Assembly: GCA_965237485.1 (NCBI GenBank) | Contig: CBDEFQ010000006.1 | Location: 434,001-498,000 of the forward strand | DNA length: 64,000 bases | Direction: 5' to 3' | From: JAAELZ01 sp965237485 | GTDB lineage: Bacteria; Pseudomonadota; Gammaproteobacteria; Arenicellales; Poriferihabitantaceae | Notes under the pieces: model-generated | Databases searched by the model: none | The model's input: only the letters and a program-made list of their open reading frames with translations | Told to the model about the DNA's origin: nothing | Shown: piece after piece, positions 44,957 to 53,639 of the stretch | Position numbering within the stretch: the first letter of the stretch is position 1 | How the letters are laid out: each line of letters starts with the position of its first letter | Position numbers and translations under genes: made by a program

Positions 44957-44983
44957 TTAGGTGAGAAATTTTATTCCACCTAA
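44957..44983. promoter_or_regulatory. Second inverted repeat upstream of pxpA
   Basis: TTAGGTG and CACCTAA arms separated by 13 bases, ending 35 bases before the pxpA start. It could be a second operator half-site or a leader hairpin. A GTGGAG ribosome site precedes the ATG. Confidence 0.35.
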
Positions 44984-45018
44984 TAGAAGCTTACATATAT
45001 TAATAGTGGAGTATAGAG

Positions 45019-45786
45019 ATGCCCTTAAACAGTATAGATTTGAATTGCGACATGGGTGAAGCCTACGGTGTATGGAATATGGGAGATGCCGATGACGGGC
45101 TATTAATGAAGTATATAAGCTCAGCAAGTATAGCTGCTGGGTTTCATGCGGGGGATCCAAATTTGATGGATCACACAGTACAGCTAGCTTTACAAAATGG
45201 AGTAAATATTGGCGCACATCCTGGGTATCGTGATCTCCAAGGATTTGGTCGAAGAAAAATAACGGGTAACGACCACGAATTAGTTAACGATATTATTTAC
45301 CAAGTTGGAGCATTGAGGGAATTCTGCAAAAGGCACGGAACTGACCTTAGTCACGTTAAACCTCATGGAGCTTTGTACATGGAGCTTGCTGTTAATAAAT
45401 CTCTATCAACGCACCTAATAGAATCACTCCAAAAGATTGCACCCAATACACCACTATATTGCATGGGTGAATCTGAGACATATCGTGTAGCGAAGGAACT
45501 TGGACATCCTACCGTAAGAGAGTTTTATGCTGATAGGCATTACGGAAACTCTGGGTCAATAGTATTTACAAGAAATGTAGGGCAATTGAATCCAACGCAA
45601 ATTGCAGAAAAAGTTGTACTCGCATGCTTGGAAGGAAAAGTGATGACTGTCGAAGACAAGTTGATTGATATTGCGTTCGAATCAGTCTGTTTTCATTCAG
45701 ATACGCCTGGAAGCAAGGAGATAGCCATTTCACTGGGGGAGGCTTTCAAAAAGCACAATATAAGCGTGAAACGAAGTATCGATTAA
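45019..45786 (+). CDS. pxpA: LamB/YcsF-family protein (5-oxoprolinase subunit A-like)
   Basis: A 255-residue member of the LamB/YcsF family, recognised by I-D-L-N-C-D-M-G-E-A-Y-G, A-G-F-H-A-G-D-P, G-A-H-P-G-Y-R-D and H-V-K-P-H-G-A-L-Y motifs. In 5-oxoprolinase PxpABC this subunit is part of the lactam-ring-opening machine. It is the first gene of the operon, and here it is followed by BCCP and BC genes before the PxpB and PxpC homologues. I infer that it hydrolyses a carboxylated lactam or amide. The exact substrate is not shown by the sequence. Confidence 0.88.
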   Translation: MPLNSIDLNCDMGEAYGVWNMGDADDGLLMKYISSASIAAGFHAGDPNLMDHTVQLALQNGVNIGAHPGYRDLQGFGRRKITGNDHELVNDIIYQVGALREFCKRHGTDLSHVKPHGALYMELAVNKSLSTHLIESLQKIAPNTPLYCMGESETYRVAKELGHPTVREFYADRHYGNSGSIVFTRNVGQLNPTQIAEKVVLACLEGKVMTVEDKLIDIAFESVCFHSDTPGSKEIAISLGEAFKKHNISVKRSID

Positions 45787-45818
45787 AACGCTGAATTCTA
45801 ACTATAGGAGTCAATATT

Positions 45819-46061
45819 ATGAGCAAAATACAAATTAAATCACCTATTCCAGGAACATTTTATAGGCGCCCAGCACCAAGTGAGCCCAATTTTCAGAAGG
45901 ATGGAGCATCGGTTTCTGAAAATGACATCGTGGGACTAGTAGAAGTCATGAAAACCTTTCACCAGATAGCCTCTGGGGTTACAGGAACAAACCTTACGTT
46001 TTTACTGGAAGATTCAGACCCCGTAACAGCCGGAGAAGTGATCGCAGAGGTAGATGAATGA
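45819..46061 (+). CDS. Free-standing biotin carboxyl carrier protein
   Basis: An 80-residue biotinyl domain with the target lysine K45 in E-V-M-K-T. It lacks the N-terminal linker of AccB (E. coli about 156 residues), so it is a bare carrier. It overlaps the next gene by four bases (ATGA). It presumably carries CO2 between the biotin carboxylase and the KipI/KipA carboxyltransferase. Similar short carriers occur in such split operons. Confidence 0.88.
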   Translation: MSKIQIKSPIPGTFYRRPAPSEPNFQKDGASVSENDIVGLVEVMKTFHQIASGVTGTNLTFLLEDSDPVTAGEVIAEVDE

Positions 46062-47563
46062 AGATCAAACGACTGCTAATAGCGAATCGTGGGGAGATAG
46101 CTGTAAGAGTTATTCGTGCTGCAAAAGCACTTGAAATTCACACCTTACAAATATATAGCGAAGCAGATTTAGACACATTAGCGGTCAAACTGGCTGATGA
46201 AAGCGTTTGTGTAGGTCCTGCAGCGGCTGCTAAATCTTATCTCAATGTTGACAAAATAATTGAAGTTGCTAAGGAATACGGCATAGATGCAGTACATCCT
46301 GGTTATGGTTTCTTATCCGAAAATGCTGATTTTGCGGATGCAATTGAAGCGTCCGGGATCGCATTTGTTGGTCCATCTGGTGACTCCATTCGACAGCTTG
46401 GAAATAAGGCAACTGCAAGGCAGATAGCAGAAGCAGCTGGCGTCCCAACAGTGCCCGGCAGTAACGGAAAGATCAACAATATTGAAGAAGGTAGAGATAT
46501 TGCTCTGTCTGTTGGCTTCCCGGTAATGATTAAGGCGTCAGCTGGCGGTGGAGGGCGTGGAATACGTATAGCGAATTCTATTGAGGAACTTAACGAGTTG
46601 TATCCCCAAGCTAGCGCTGAAGCGGAAGCGATTTTCGGTGACGGAAGTTTGTATATGGAAAAACTTATTTCTTCGGCTAGACATATAGAGGTTCAATTGC
46701 TGGGAGATGGATCTAATTTTGTTCACTGTTACGAACGAGAATGCTCCTTGCAGCGAAGGCGTCAAAAAGTTTGGGAGGAAGCTCCAGCGATCAACTTGCC
46801 TGCGGATGTAAGGGAGGCACTCTGTGGTAGTGCTATCGCACTAGCTCGACAGGTTAAATACAAGGGGGCTGGAACAGTTAAGTATTTATACGACTCTGCA
46901 ACTCAATCGTTTTATTTCATAGAAGTAAACACTCGAATTCAAGTCGAGCATCCAATTACCGAAGCTATAACTGGAATCGATTTAGTGCAGGAAATGATTC
47001 GTGTCGCCGGTGGTGAAATGCTCTCTATTAAACAAGAAGACGTGACGGTAACCGGGCACGCGATTGAATGTCGAATTAACGCAGAAGACCCCAGCAAGGA
47101 TTTTATGCCTTGGCCGGGCTTAGTTGAGGAACTGGTTGAGCCAAGTTCACCAAATGTGCGCTTCGATACATTTATCTATTCTGGATACAGTATTTCACCT
47201 TTCTATGATTCTCTACTTGGGAAACTCATAGTCCATGGAAAATCTAGAGAGGACTGCATTAATAGCCTTGTAACCGCTTTAGAAGAATTAAAAGTAAAAG
47301 GCATTCCAACCACAATCCCTTTGCATGCAGCTTTAGCTCAAGACAAAGATGTAATAGCGGGTAATTACGACACTAAGTTCTTGGAACGCTGGCTTGAATC
47401 TACTTTCAATTCAAATAAAAGCAGCTCTAGGGAGGCATCACTATCGGCAATTTTCAGGGTAGTTGCACATTTTCCTACGCAGCCAATAATACTTCTTTTT
47501 GTGGGTTCAGCGCAACCGCACCACAAGGCCGCCAATTTCGGGTTTGGCCAGACCACCGATTAG
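46058..47563 (+). CDS. Biotin carboxylase subunit (AccC-like), C-terminus altered by IS3 copy 5
   Basis: An ATP-grasp biotin carboxylase: K-A-S-A-G-G-G-G-R-G lid, E-C-S-L-Q-R-R-R-Q-K, and E-V-N-T-R-I-Q-V-E-H-P with the catalytic residues. Its natural end was a TGA overlapping the next gene's ATG, giving about 462 residues (46058 to about 47443). IS3 copy 5 landed exactly there, so about 39 residues read from the IS are added, ending at 47563. The catalytic part is complete, so activity may survive. It would charge the carrier with CO2 using ATP and bicarbonate. Confidence 0.9.
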   Translation: MKIKRLLIANRGEIAVRVIRAAKALEIHTLQIYSEADLDTLAVKLADESVCVGPAAAAKSYLNVDKIIEVAKEYGIDAVHPGYGFLSENADFADAIEASGIAFVGPSGDSIRQLGNKATARQIAEAAGVPTVPGSNGKINNIEEGRDIALSVGFPVMIKASAGGGGRGIRIANSIEELNELYPQASAEAEAIFGDGSLYMEKLISSARHIEVQLLGDGSNFVHCYERECSLQRRRQKVWEEAPAINLPADVREALCGSAIALARQVKYKGAGTVKYLYDSATQSFYFIEVNTRIQVEHPITEAITGIDLVQEMIRVAGGEMLSIKQEDVTVTGHAIECRINAEDPSKDFMPWPGLVEELVEPSSPNVRFDTFIYSGYSISPFYDSLLGKLIVHGKSREDCINSLVTALEELKVKGIPTTIPLHAALAQDKDVIAGNYDTKFLERWLESTFNSNKSSSREASLSAIFRVVAHFPTQPIILLFVGSAQPHHKAANFGFGQTTD

Positions 47564-48524
47564 GTTTTGCTGCTTTAGCTTCCTGATAAACAACTTCTCG
47601 TTTTGCTAATAGGGCACTATCTTCACCGCGATAACGCTGGCCAGGTGTAACGTAGCGTATAGCACTGTGACGATGTTCTTCGTTATACCATTGCATAAAC
47701 TTACCCACCCATTGGCGGGCGGCCTCTAAGCTATCGAAGCCTTGAGAAGGCCACGCAGGGCAATACTTTACCGTTCTAAACATGGATTCAATATAAGCGT
47801 TGTCATTGCTTACTCTTGGCCTTGAGTAAGAGGGCTTTATTCCTAATGCTTCTAACTTCGCTCTCATTGTGAACGATTTCATTGGGCTGCCATTATCACT
47901 GTGTAAGACGGGCATGCCATCGCAGCTGGCCACTTTTAGAGCCGCCTGAGACATCAACTGCGCACCTAATTCACCGCTTTCAACAGGATGTACTTCCCAG
48001 TGAACGCCATAGCGACTGTAAAGGTCTTCTACCATGTACAGGTAATAATGCTTGCCAATAGTACGCGTCGCCAAATAGGTGATATCCCACATCCACACAG
48101 CATTAGGTTTTAGCACTATATGAGTATCGGGTGTTCGGGACTGCTTTTGTTTGGCGCGGCCGCGGTGCTTCAATTGCCCATGCGCCTTGAGAACTCGATA
48201 AAAGCTAGACTCGCTGGCCACATAAATACCTTTGTCAGCCAACTGCGGTACTATTTGCGACGGCGGCAAATGATTGTATGCCGATTCATTACATATCGAT
48301 AAAATGTGTTGCTGCTCTTGCTCGCTTAGTTTATTGCCAGGGACTGGCTTTTCTACCAAAGGACGTTGATCACTGCGGATACTATCTTCTCCTTTTGGCT
48401 TCCAACGTCTAAGCGTAGACTCGGCAAGGCCAACCAACTCACAAGCACTTGAACGCTTTGAACCTGCGTCTACTGCTTCATTAACATCATTGATTACTTT
48501 AATGCGCGTCTGAGTCGTAATCAT
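47475..48524 (-). CDS. IS3 orfB, DDE transposase, copy 5
   Basis: Full-length 349-residue transposase with D-D-E intact. Private change: Val for Ala in D-T-H-I-V-L-K-P. Confidence 0.92.
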   Translation of the reverse strand: MITTQTRIKVINDVNEAVDAGSKRSSACELVGLAESTLRRWKPKGEDSIRSDQRPLVEKPVPGNKLSEQEQQHILSICNESAYNHLPPSQIVPQLADKGIYVASESSFYRVLKAHGQLKHRGRAKQKQSRTPDTHIVLKPNAVWMWDITYLATRTIGKHYYLYMVEDLYSRYGVHWEVHPVESGELGAQLMSQAALKVASCDGMPVLHSDNGSPMKSFTMRAKLEALGIKPSYSRPRVSNDNAYIESMFRTVKYCPAWPSQGFDSLEAARQWVGKFMQWYNEEHRHSAIRYVTPGQRYRGEDSALLAKREVVYQEAKAAKPNRWSGQTRNWRPCGAVALNPQKEVLLAA

Positions 48525-49012
48525 ACTTCCTCGTCCTCCCAAAGCGCCTGAAACTTTTTTTGTAATACTAATAATGCGGCCGTTTCAGCCAAGGCTTTAT
48601 CTTTGCGGCGCAGCTGGGTTTCTAGCTTCTTCTTGTCTTTTTTTAACGCACGTATTTCATCGCGCGCAACTTTAGGGCTAATGAGAGCCTCATCAACACC
48701 ATTAATACAAGCTTCTCGCCATTGCGTTATTTGAGTAGGGTATAGGCCTTTCTCTCGGCAATACGCAGATAATTCTTGTTCATTCATCGCAGCAGTTTCA
48801 AGAACTACGGTGAACTTAGTTTGGCAATCCCACTGATTAGATGAATCACTATTAGGCATTAAAACTCCTGATCGTCTGACTTTATTTCGCCAATCATACA
48901 AGGTTTGAACACTGATTCCTTCTTCTCTAGATATTTCTGCGAAGGACTGACTATTTGATGATAATAATTTAGATAAAACAGCTTCTCTTCGTTCTACGCT
49001 ATATTTCGGCAT
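48521..49012 (-). CDS. IS3 orfA, copy 5
   Basis: Full-length 163-residue HTH protein with an intact slippery heptamer. Private change: Val for Ala in R-N-K-V-R-R-S-G. Confidence 0.92.
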   Translation of the reverse strand: MPKYSVERREAVLSKLLSSNSQSFAEISREEGISVQTLYDWRNKVRRSGVLMPNSDSSNQWDCQTKFTVVLETAAMNEQELSAYCREKGLYPTQITQWREACINGVDEALISPKVARDEIRALKKDKKKLETQLRRKDKALAETAALLVLQKKFQALWEDEEV

Positions 49013-49074
49013 GAGTATTTCTCCGCCGCCCCTTGTGAATTAAAATGTGTGCAACTACCCTGACGTCTGGGGCT

Positions 49075-49950
49075 ATGAATACACGGTATTCCTTTGGTGG
49101 AGATGAACATATCTTAGTCGAATGCGGTCAAGAGATGTCCCTTCAAGCATTTTTCAAAAGCTTGTCCATTACCACAAAAATTCGAGAAGCAAAAATAGAT
49201 GGTGTAACGGAAATCTGCTCAGCAAACGCTTCATTTCAAATAAAGTTTGATCCAGACGTTATTCATCCTGAATCGTTACTTGCACGGATTAAAGAGATTG
49301 AAAAGGAAGCGGAGGAAACAGAACCTAAAATTTCTACAAGAGTAGTAGAAATTCCAGTTTTCTACCAAGACCCTTGGACTCACGAGACTTTGATGCGTTT
49401 TCGAGAAAGGCATCAAGATCCTGAATCAACGGATATTGCGTATGCAGCTGAGATAAATGGTTTTTCATCTATTGATGAATTCATTGCAGCTCACTCGGGC
49501 GCGCCGTGGTTTGTATCCATGGTGGGCTTTGTTTCTGGACTCCCGTTTATGTACCAAATGGTTGAACGTGCAAAACAAATTCAAGTTCCTAAATACTTAA
49601 GTCCTCGTACGGATACTCCTAAACTAACAGTTGGCTATGGTGGTTGTTTTTCTTGTATTTACTCTGTTAGGGGCGCTGGTGGATATCAAATGTTTGGTAT
49701 CACACCGATGCCAATCTTCGACCCAGATCAAAAGGTTTCTTATCTCAAGGATTTCATGGTGTTCTTCAAACCCGGGGATATCGTCAAATTTAAACCGATA
49801 AATCAACAACAGTACGACGAGTGCCTAGAAGCAATCGAGAGAGACGAGTTTGAACCGAAAATACGTGAGGTTACGTTTGATCTTAACGATTTTAAAAATG
49901 ATATCTCTGCATATAACCAGAAAATAGAGGGGTTGCTCAATGGCAATTAG
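49075..49950 (+). CDS. pxpB: PxpB/KipI-like subunit (allophanate hydrolase subunit 1 family)
   Basis: A 291-residue protein of the KipI/PxpB/AHS1 family: V-E-I-P-V-F-Y-Q-D-P-W, then A-P-W-F-V-S-M-V-G-F-V-S-G-L-P-F-M-Y and a C-terminal G-V-G-Y-G-G-type loop (L-T-V-G-Y-G-G-C-F-S-C). It is longer than KipI (about 230), with an N-terminal domain. It forms the carboxyltransferase with the next gene, as the same two domains do in urea carboxylase. Its own ribosome site is separated from the start by IS3 copy 5; a GGGG in the IS end is the only substitute. Confidence 0.87.
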   Translation: MNTRYSFGGDEHILVECGQEMSLQAFFKSLSITTKIREAKIDGVTEICSANASFQIKFDPDVIHPESLLARIKEIEKEAEETEPKISTRVVEIPVFYQDPWTHETLMRFRERHQDPESTDIAYAAEINGFSSIDEFIAAHSGAPWFVSMVGFVSGLPFMYQMVERAKQIQVPKYLSPRTDTPKLTVGYGGCFSCIYSVRGAGGYQMFGITPMPIFDPDQKVSYLKDFMVFFKPGDIVKFKPINQQQYDECLEAIERDEFEPKIREVTFDLNDFKNDISAYNQKIEGLLNGN

Positions 49951-50911
49951 GATTGAAAAAGCAGGTATTGCAACAACCATCCAAGATTTGGGAAGACCTG
50001 GGTACTTCCATCTTGGTATACCAATGGGTGGAGCTATGGATAGGTTTGCTCTACGTTGCGCAAACTTACTTGTAGGAAACGATGAGGGAGCGGCCTGCCT
50101 AGAAAGCGTCTTTGTCGGTCCAGCGATAGTATTTGAAGCGAACTCAGTTATAGCTGTAACGGGTGCCGAGATCCCTTTTTCAATTGATGATACGCCGTGC
50201 GAAACATGGAAGTCCTATGCTGTGAAAGCGGGGCAATCACTTAAGTTTGATTATCTAAGTTCAGGAGCGAGAATTTATATATCAATAGCTGGAGGTATAA
50301 ATGTACCTATTGCATTGGACAGTCGATCTACTTATCCAATTGGCGCGTTAGGTGGATACAAAGGTCGAGCGATTCTATCTGGCGATAAATTACCGATAGG
50401 AAAAGCCACTGAAGGTTCTACGGGCAAATCAATTTCATCAGAATTAAGAAATCGCTCAAAACAGCCAGCTGAGTTAAGAGTATTGCCAGGCTTGTATTGG
50501 CATCGAATTACGGAAGAGTCTAAGGCTAGCTTTTATGATGACGAATGGAAGGTGGCACCAGAAGCTGATCGGATGGGGTATCGATTTTGCGGTGGCCGTC
50601 CACTCAAGTTTGTTGAAAAAGAACAACCATTTGGTTCGGGTTCTGATCCTTCAAATATTGTAGATAGCTGCTATCCGTATGGGTCTATACAAGTACCGGG
50701 TGGAAAGGAGCCAATAATCCTGCACCGAGACGCTGTTTCTGGAGGCGGGTATTTTATGGTTGGAGCCGTCATTTCAGCAGATATGGACCTCATAGGACAA
50801 ATGCAGCCTCATACACCTACTAAATTTGTAAAAGTAACTATGGAACAAGCCTTAGATGCTAGGGCAAATCGAAAGGAAATATTGAACAAAATTCGGTCAA
50901 GTTTGACCTGA
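49940..50911 (+). CDS. pxpC: PxpC/KipA-like subunit (biotin-dependent carboxyltransferase, AHS2 family)
   Basis: A 323-residue protein of the KipA/PxpC/AHS2 family: T-I-Q-D-L-G-R-P-G-Y-F-H-L-G-I-P-x-G-G-A-M-D (typical N-terminus), A-G-G-I-N-V-P, G-A-L-G-G-Y-K-G-R and S-G-x-G-Y-F-M-V-G-A-V near the end. It overlaps pxpB by 11 bases. With PxpB it should receive the carboxyl group from the biotin carrier and transfer it to the amide nitrogen of the substrate. Confidence 0.88.
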   Translation: MAIRIEKAGIATTIQDLGRPGYFHLGIPMGGAMDRFALRCANLLVGNDEGAACLESVFVGPAIVFEANSVIAVTGAEIPFSIDDTPCETWKSYAVKAGQSLKFDYLSSGARIYISIAGGINVPIALDSRSTYPIGALGGYKGRAILSGDKLPIGKATEGSTGKSISSELRNRSKQPAELRVLPGLYWHRITEESKASFYDDEWKVAPEADRMGYRFCGGRPLKFVEKEQPFGSGSDPSNIVDSCYPYGSIQVPGGKEPIILHRDAVSGGGYFMVGAVISADMDLIGQMQPHTPTKFVKVTMEQALDARANRKEILNKIRSSLT

Positions 50912-50950
50912 TTAAGTCGTTTTATTAACTATTAAGAGAGGAAAAAGATA

Positions 50951-52021
50951 ATGAAAAAATTACTCACAATGAGTACAACAGTAGCAATACTGGCTTCGAT
51001 AAATGTCCAATCAGCAAATGCTGAGTGGTTCCCTTACGATGCGGCGCAAGTCACGCCGGCATTTTCTGCAGAAGGCACGACTAGTGACGTTTCTTACGAG
51101 GCCTTAGAAAAGGCATCTAAGGCTTGGAATCTTTGCGTTTCCTTTCCTCATATGAAGGACGCCTACTGGTTAGGTGTTGATTACGGTGTTGCAGCGGAAG
51201 CAAAACGATTGGGCGTAAATCTTAACCTCGTAGAGGCTGGCGGTTACACTGAACTAAGTAAACAGATTTCTCAAATCGAAGATTGCGTTGCTGGGGGTGC
51301 TGATGCAGTTGTTATCGGTGCAATTTCATACGACGGGTTGAATAACGTCGTTGCTGAAATCAGCAAGAAAGGCGTTCCAGTAGTCGATTTAGTTAACGGC
51401 ATGTCCTCTCCAGATATTTCAGCTAAATCTTTGGTTTCATTCTACACAATGGGGCAAGAAACAGGCGCTTATTTAGCTAAAAAACATCCTGCAGGATCTG
51501 ATGCTGTAAAGGTTGGGTGGTTTCCTGGACCGGCAGGTGCAGGTTGGGTAGAAGCTGCTCACAAGGGTTTTATGGAAGCTGTTGAAGGGTCTGCTGTCAC
51601 TGTCTTAGAGCCAAAGTTCGGAGATACTGGTAAAGAGACACAATTAAAGCTGGTAGAAGACGTATTGCAGGGTAATCCGGATGTCCGATATTTAGCGGGT
51701 ACAGCGGTAACAGCAGAAGCCGCTCAAGGTGTAATTCGCGAAAGAAGATTACAAGGCAAGGTCGATTTACTAGCATTTTACATGACCCCGGGTGTGTATG
51801 AAGGCATCAAACGCGGGTTCATTCTTGCTGCTCCAGCTGACTCAATGGTTATCCAAGGGCGAGTTGCTGTTGATCAAGCCGTACGTATCCTAGAAGGGAA
51901 GGATTATGTAAAGCATGTTGGGCCGAAAATCTTTGTGGTTGACCCAACTAATATTGATCAAGTGTCGAGGACTAACATCTTACCTCCTAACGGATTTAAG
52001 CCAGTATTCAACATAAACTAA
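50951..52021 (+). CDS. Periplasmic substrate-binding protein, TorT-like (ABC sugar-type family)
   Basis: A 356-residue type I periplasmic binding protein with a signal peptide (V-A-I-L-A-S-I-N-V-Q-S-A-N-A). The sequence (A-Y-W-L-G-V-D-Y-G-V-A-A-E-A-K-R-L-G-V) resembles TorT, the TMAO-sensing binding protein, more than RbsB. It lies with an RbsA/RbsC-type transporter, so its ligand is taken up rather than only sensed. From the operon I infer a small neutral nitrogen compound such as a lactam. A hairpin follows it. Confidence 0.85.
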   Translation: MKKLLTMSTTVAILASINVQSANAEWFPYDAAQVTPAFSAEGTTSDVSYEALEKASKAWNLCVSFPHMKDAYWLGVDYGVAAEAKRLGVNLNLVEAGGYTELSKQISQIEDCVAGGADAVVIGAISYDGLNNVVAEISKKGVPVVDLVNGMSSPDISAKSLVSFYTMGQETGAYLAKKHPAGSDAVKVGWFPGPAGAGWVEAAHKGFMEAVEGSAVTVLEPKFGDTGKETQLKLVEDVLQGNPDVRYLAGTAVTAEAAQGVIRERRLQGKVDLLAFYMTPGVYEGIKRGFILAAPADSMVIQGRVAVDQAVRILEGKDYVKHVGPKIFVVDPTNIDQVSRTNILPPNGFKPVFNIN

Positions 52022-52033
52022 ATTGTTAACCTG

Positions 52034-52066
52034 CCCCTAATTGTTATATTAGCAATTAGGGGTTTT
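52034..52066 (+). terminator. Intra-operon hairpin between binding protein and ATPase
   Basis: CCCCTAATTG and CAATTAGGGG form a perfect 10-bp stem around a 9-base loop, followed by TTTT. It ends 12 bases before the ATPase start. Such attenuating hairpins keep binding-protein mRNA more abundant than that of the membrane parts. Confidence 0.75.
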
Positions 52067-52078
52067 AAGGAACTACTG

Positions 52079-53596
52079 ATGAGTGATCCAAAAAGAAAAT
52101 TAATTGCAATGAAAGGTGTTATTAAAGAGTTCCCAGGCGTTCGGGCTCTTGACGGTGTTGATTTCACCTTAGAAGCAGGAGAAGTGCATGTACTTTTTGG
52201 TGAGAATGGTGCTGGAAAATCTACGCTTATTTCGATCTTATCAGGCGTTTATCATCCAACGGAAGGAACCATTACTAAGTACGGCGAACAAGTAAAATTC
52301 AATTCGGTTCACGATGCCTCAAACGCAGGGGTAGGAACCGTATTCCAAGAATTTTCTCTTGTCTCGACTTTACGAGTTTACGAAAATATTTATCTTGGAA
52401 ATGAACTGGGCAAAGGTTTGTTTGTTTCTCACCCTCAAATGATTCAAGGAACCACTAAGCTTTTTCAAGATCTGGGGTTTCATATTAATGTAACAAGCCG
52501 AGTTTCTAAATTGTCTCGGGCAGAACAACAGATGGTGGAAATAGCGAAAGCCTTTCACTTTAAAGCAGATATTCTAATATTAGACGAACCAACAGCTTCG
52601 CTAACTGATAAAGAAACATCAAAACTCTTTTCGTTTATAGGTCGTGCTAAAGAACAAGGCGTAGGCATTATCTATATTTCTCATCGCATACATGAATTCG
52701 AAAAAATAGCAGACCGGATCACAATATTAAGAGACGGTAAAACTATCGCAACGCTCCCTGGTAAAGGGGTTTCTGAGGAGAAGTTAGTTGAATTAATGAC
52801 TGGAAGAGAAATCGGAGCCATTTATCCAAAAATCAACCGAATGGAGCAGTGTCCGACTTTACTCTCGCTACGTAATATTGTTTCACACGGGGTTAAGAAC
52901 GTAAGCCTTGATGTTAAAGCCGGCGAGGTGCTTGGTATCGCTGGCTTAGTCGGGAGTGCGAAATCAAGAATTTGGCGCAGCGTAGTGGGCCTTCAGCCTA
53001 TCCATGGTGGCATCGTTACTCTAAAAGGTAAGGACATTACTAAAGCAAAAACTAAAACGATCATCGAAAACGGACTTTACTATTTGCCGCCCGACAGAAA
53101 ATATGAAGGATTACAATTATCAGCAACTAGTAGAGATAATTTAAGTGTCGACCTAGCTAACTTAAAAAGTTCCAAAGGCACAATGGGTTTTTTATCACCT
53201 TCGAAAATAGAACTAGCGGTTAATGAGCTTAGTGAACGGGTCAACCTTTCGCAAGAATACATTGAAAAAACAGTGTCTCAATTATCTGGAGGCAATAAAC
53301 AAAAGGTGTTGTTCGGCAAGGGGCTTTCAACCGATAGAGATGTTTATATTTTTGACGAGCCAACCGTTGGGGTAGATATGGGTACGAGAGCGGCTCTTTA
53401 TCGTTTACTAAAGGTAATTGCAGAGTCTGGAAAAGCGGTTGTTGTGATCTCGTCTGACCTCTCAGAAGTGATGAATATATCGCATCGATTACTGGTTTTT
53501 TCAAATGGAGAGATAGCAGCTGAACTAACGGGGGAGGAGGTTTCAGAAGAACAAGTTTTGAAGTATTTCTTCGCCGAATTAAATGCAGTCGCCTGA
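52079..53596 (+). CDS. ABC transporter ATPase, two-domain RbsA type
   Basis: A 505-residue protein with two nucleotide-binding domains. The first has a normal Walker A (G-E-N-G-A-G-K-S-T) and Walker B (L-I-L-D-E-P-T). The second has a degenerate Walker A (G-L-V-G-S-A-K-S-R), as usual for this family, with signature L-S-G-G-N-K-Q-K-V and D-E-P-T-V-G-V-D. It drives the transporter encoded by its neighbours. The start has an AAGGA ribosome site. Confidence 0.92.
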   Translation: MSDPKRKLIAMKGVIKEFPGVRALDGVDFTLEAGEVHVLFGENGAGKSTLISILSGVYHPTEGTITKYGEQVKFNSVHDASNAGVGTVFQEFSLVSTLRVYENIYLGNELGKGLFVSHPQMIQGTTKLFQDLGFHINVTSRVSKLSRAEQQMVEIAKAFHFKADILILDEPTASLTDKETSKLFSFIGRAKEQGVGIIYISHRIHEFEKIADRITILRDGKTIATLPGKGVSEEKLVELMTGREIGAIYPKINRMEQCPTLLSLRNIVSHGVKNVSLDVKAGEVLGIAGLVGSAKSRIWRSVVGLQPIHGGIVTLKGKDITKAKTKTIIENGLYYLPPDRKYEGLQLSATSRDNLSVDLANLKSSKGTMGFLSPSKIELAVNELSERVNLSQEYIEKTVSQLSGGNKQKVLFGKGLSTDRDVYIFDEPTVGVDMGTRAALYRLLKVIAESGKAVVVISSDLSEVMNISHRLLVFSNGEIAAELTGEEVSEEQVLKYFFAELNAVA

Positions 53597-53639
53597 TCGC
53601 TATTAAAGGCCTTAACTAATAATTTAGTGACTTACAAGT

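Larger units (their letters stand above)
47445..49072 (-). mobile_element. IS3-family element, copy 5
   Basis: An intact 1628-bp copy with 4-bp target duplication CTAT (47441-47444 and 49073-49076). The duplication covers the first bases of the pxpB start codon. It is inserted between the GGAGG ribosome site (47431-47435) and the ATG of pxpB. Confidence 0.95.

Noticed and set aside
45019..50911. Calling these genes a simple 5-oxoprolinase (PxpABC)
   Set aside because: The biotin carboxylase and carrier genes within the operon are not part of PxpABC, so I keep the name only as a homology label.
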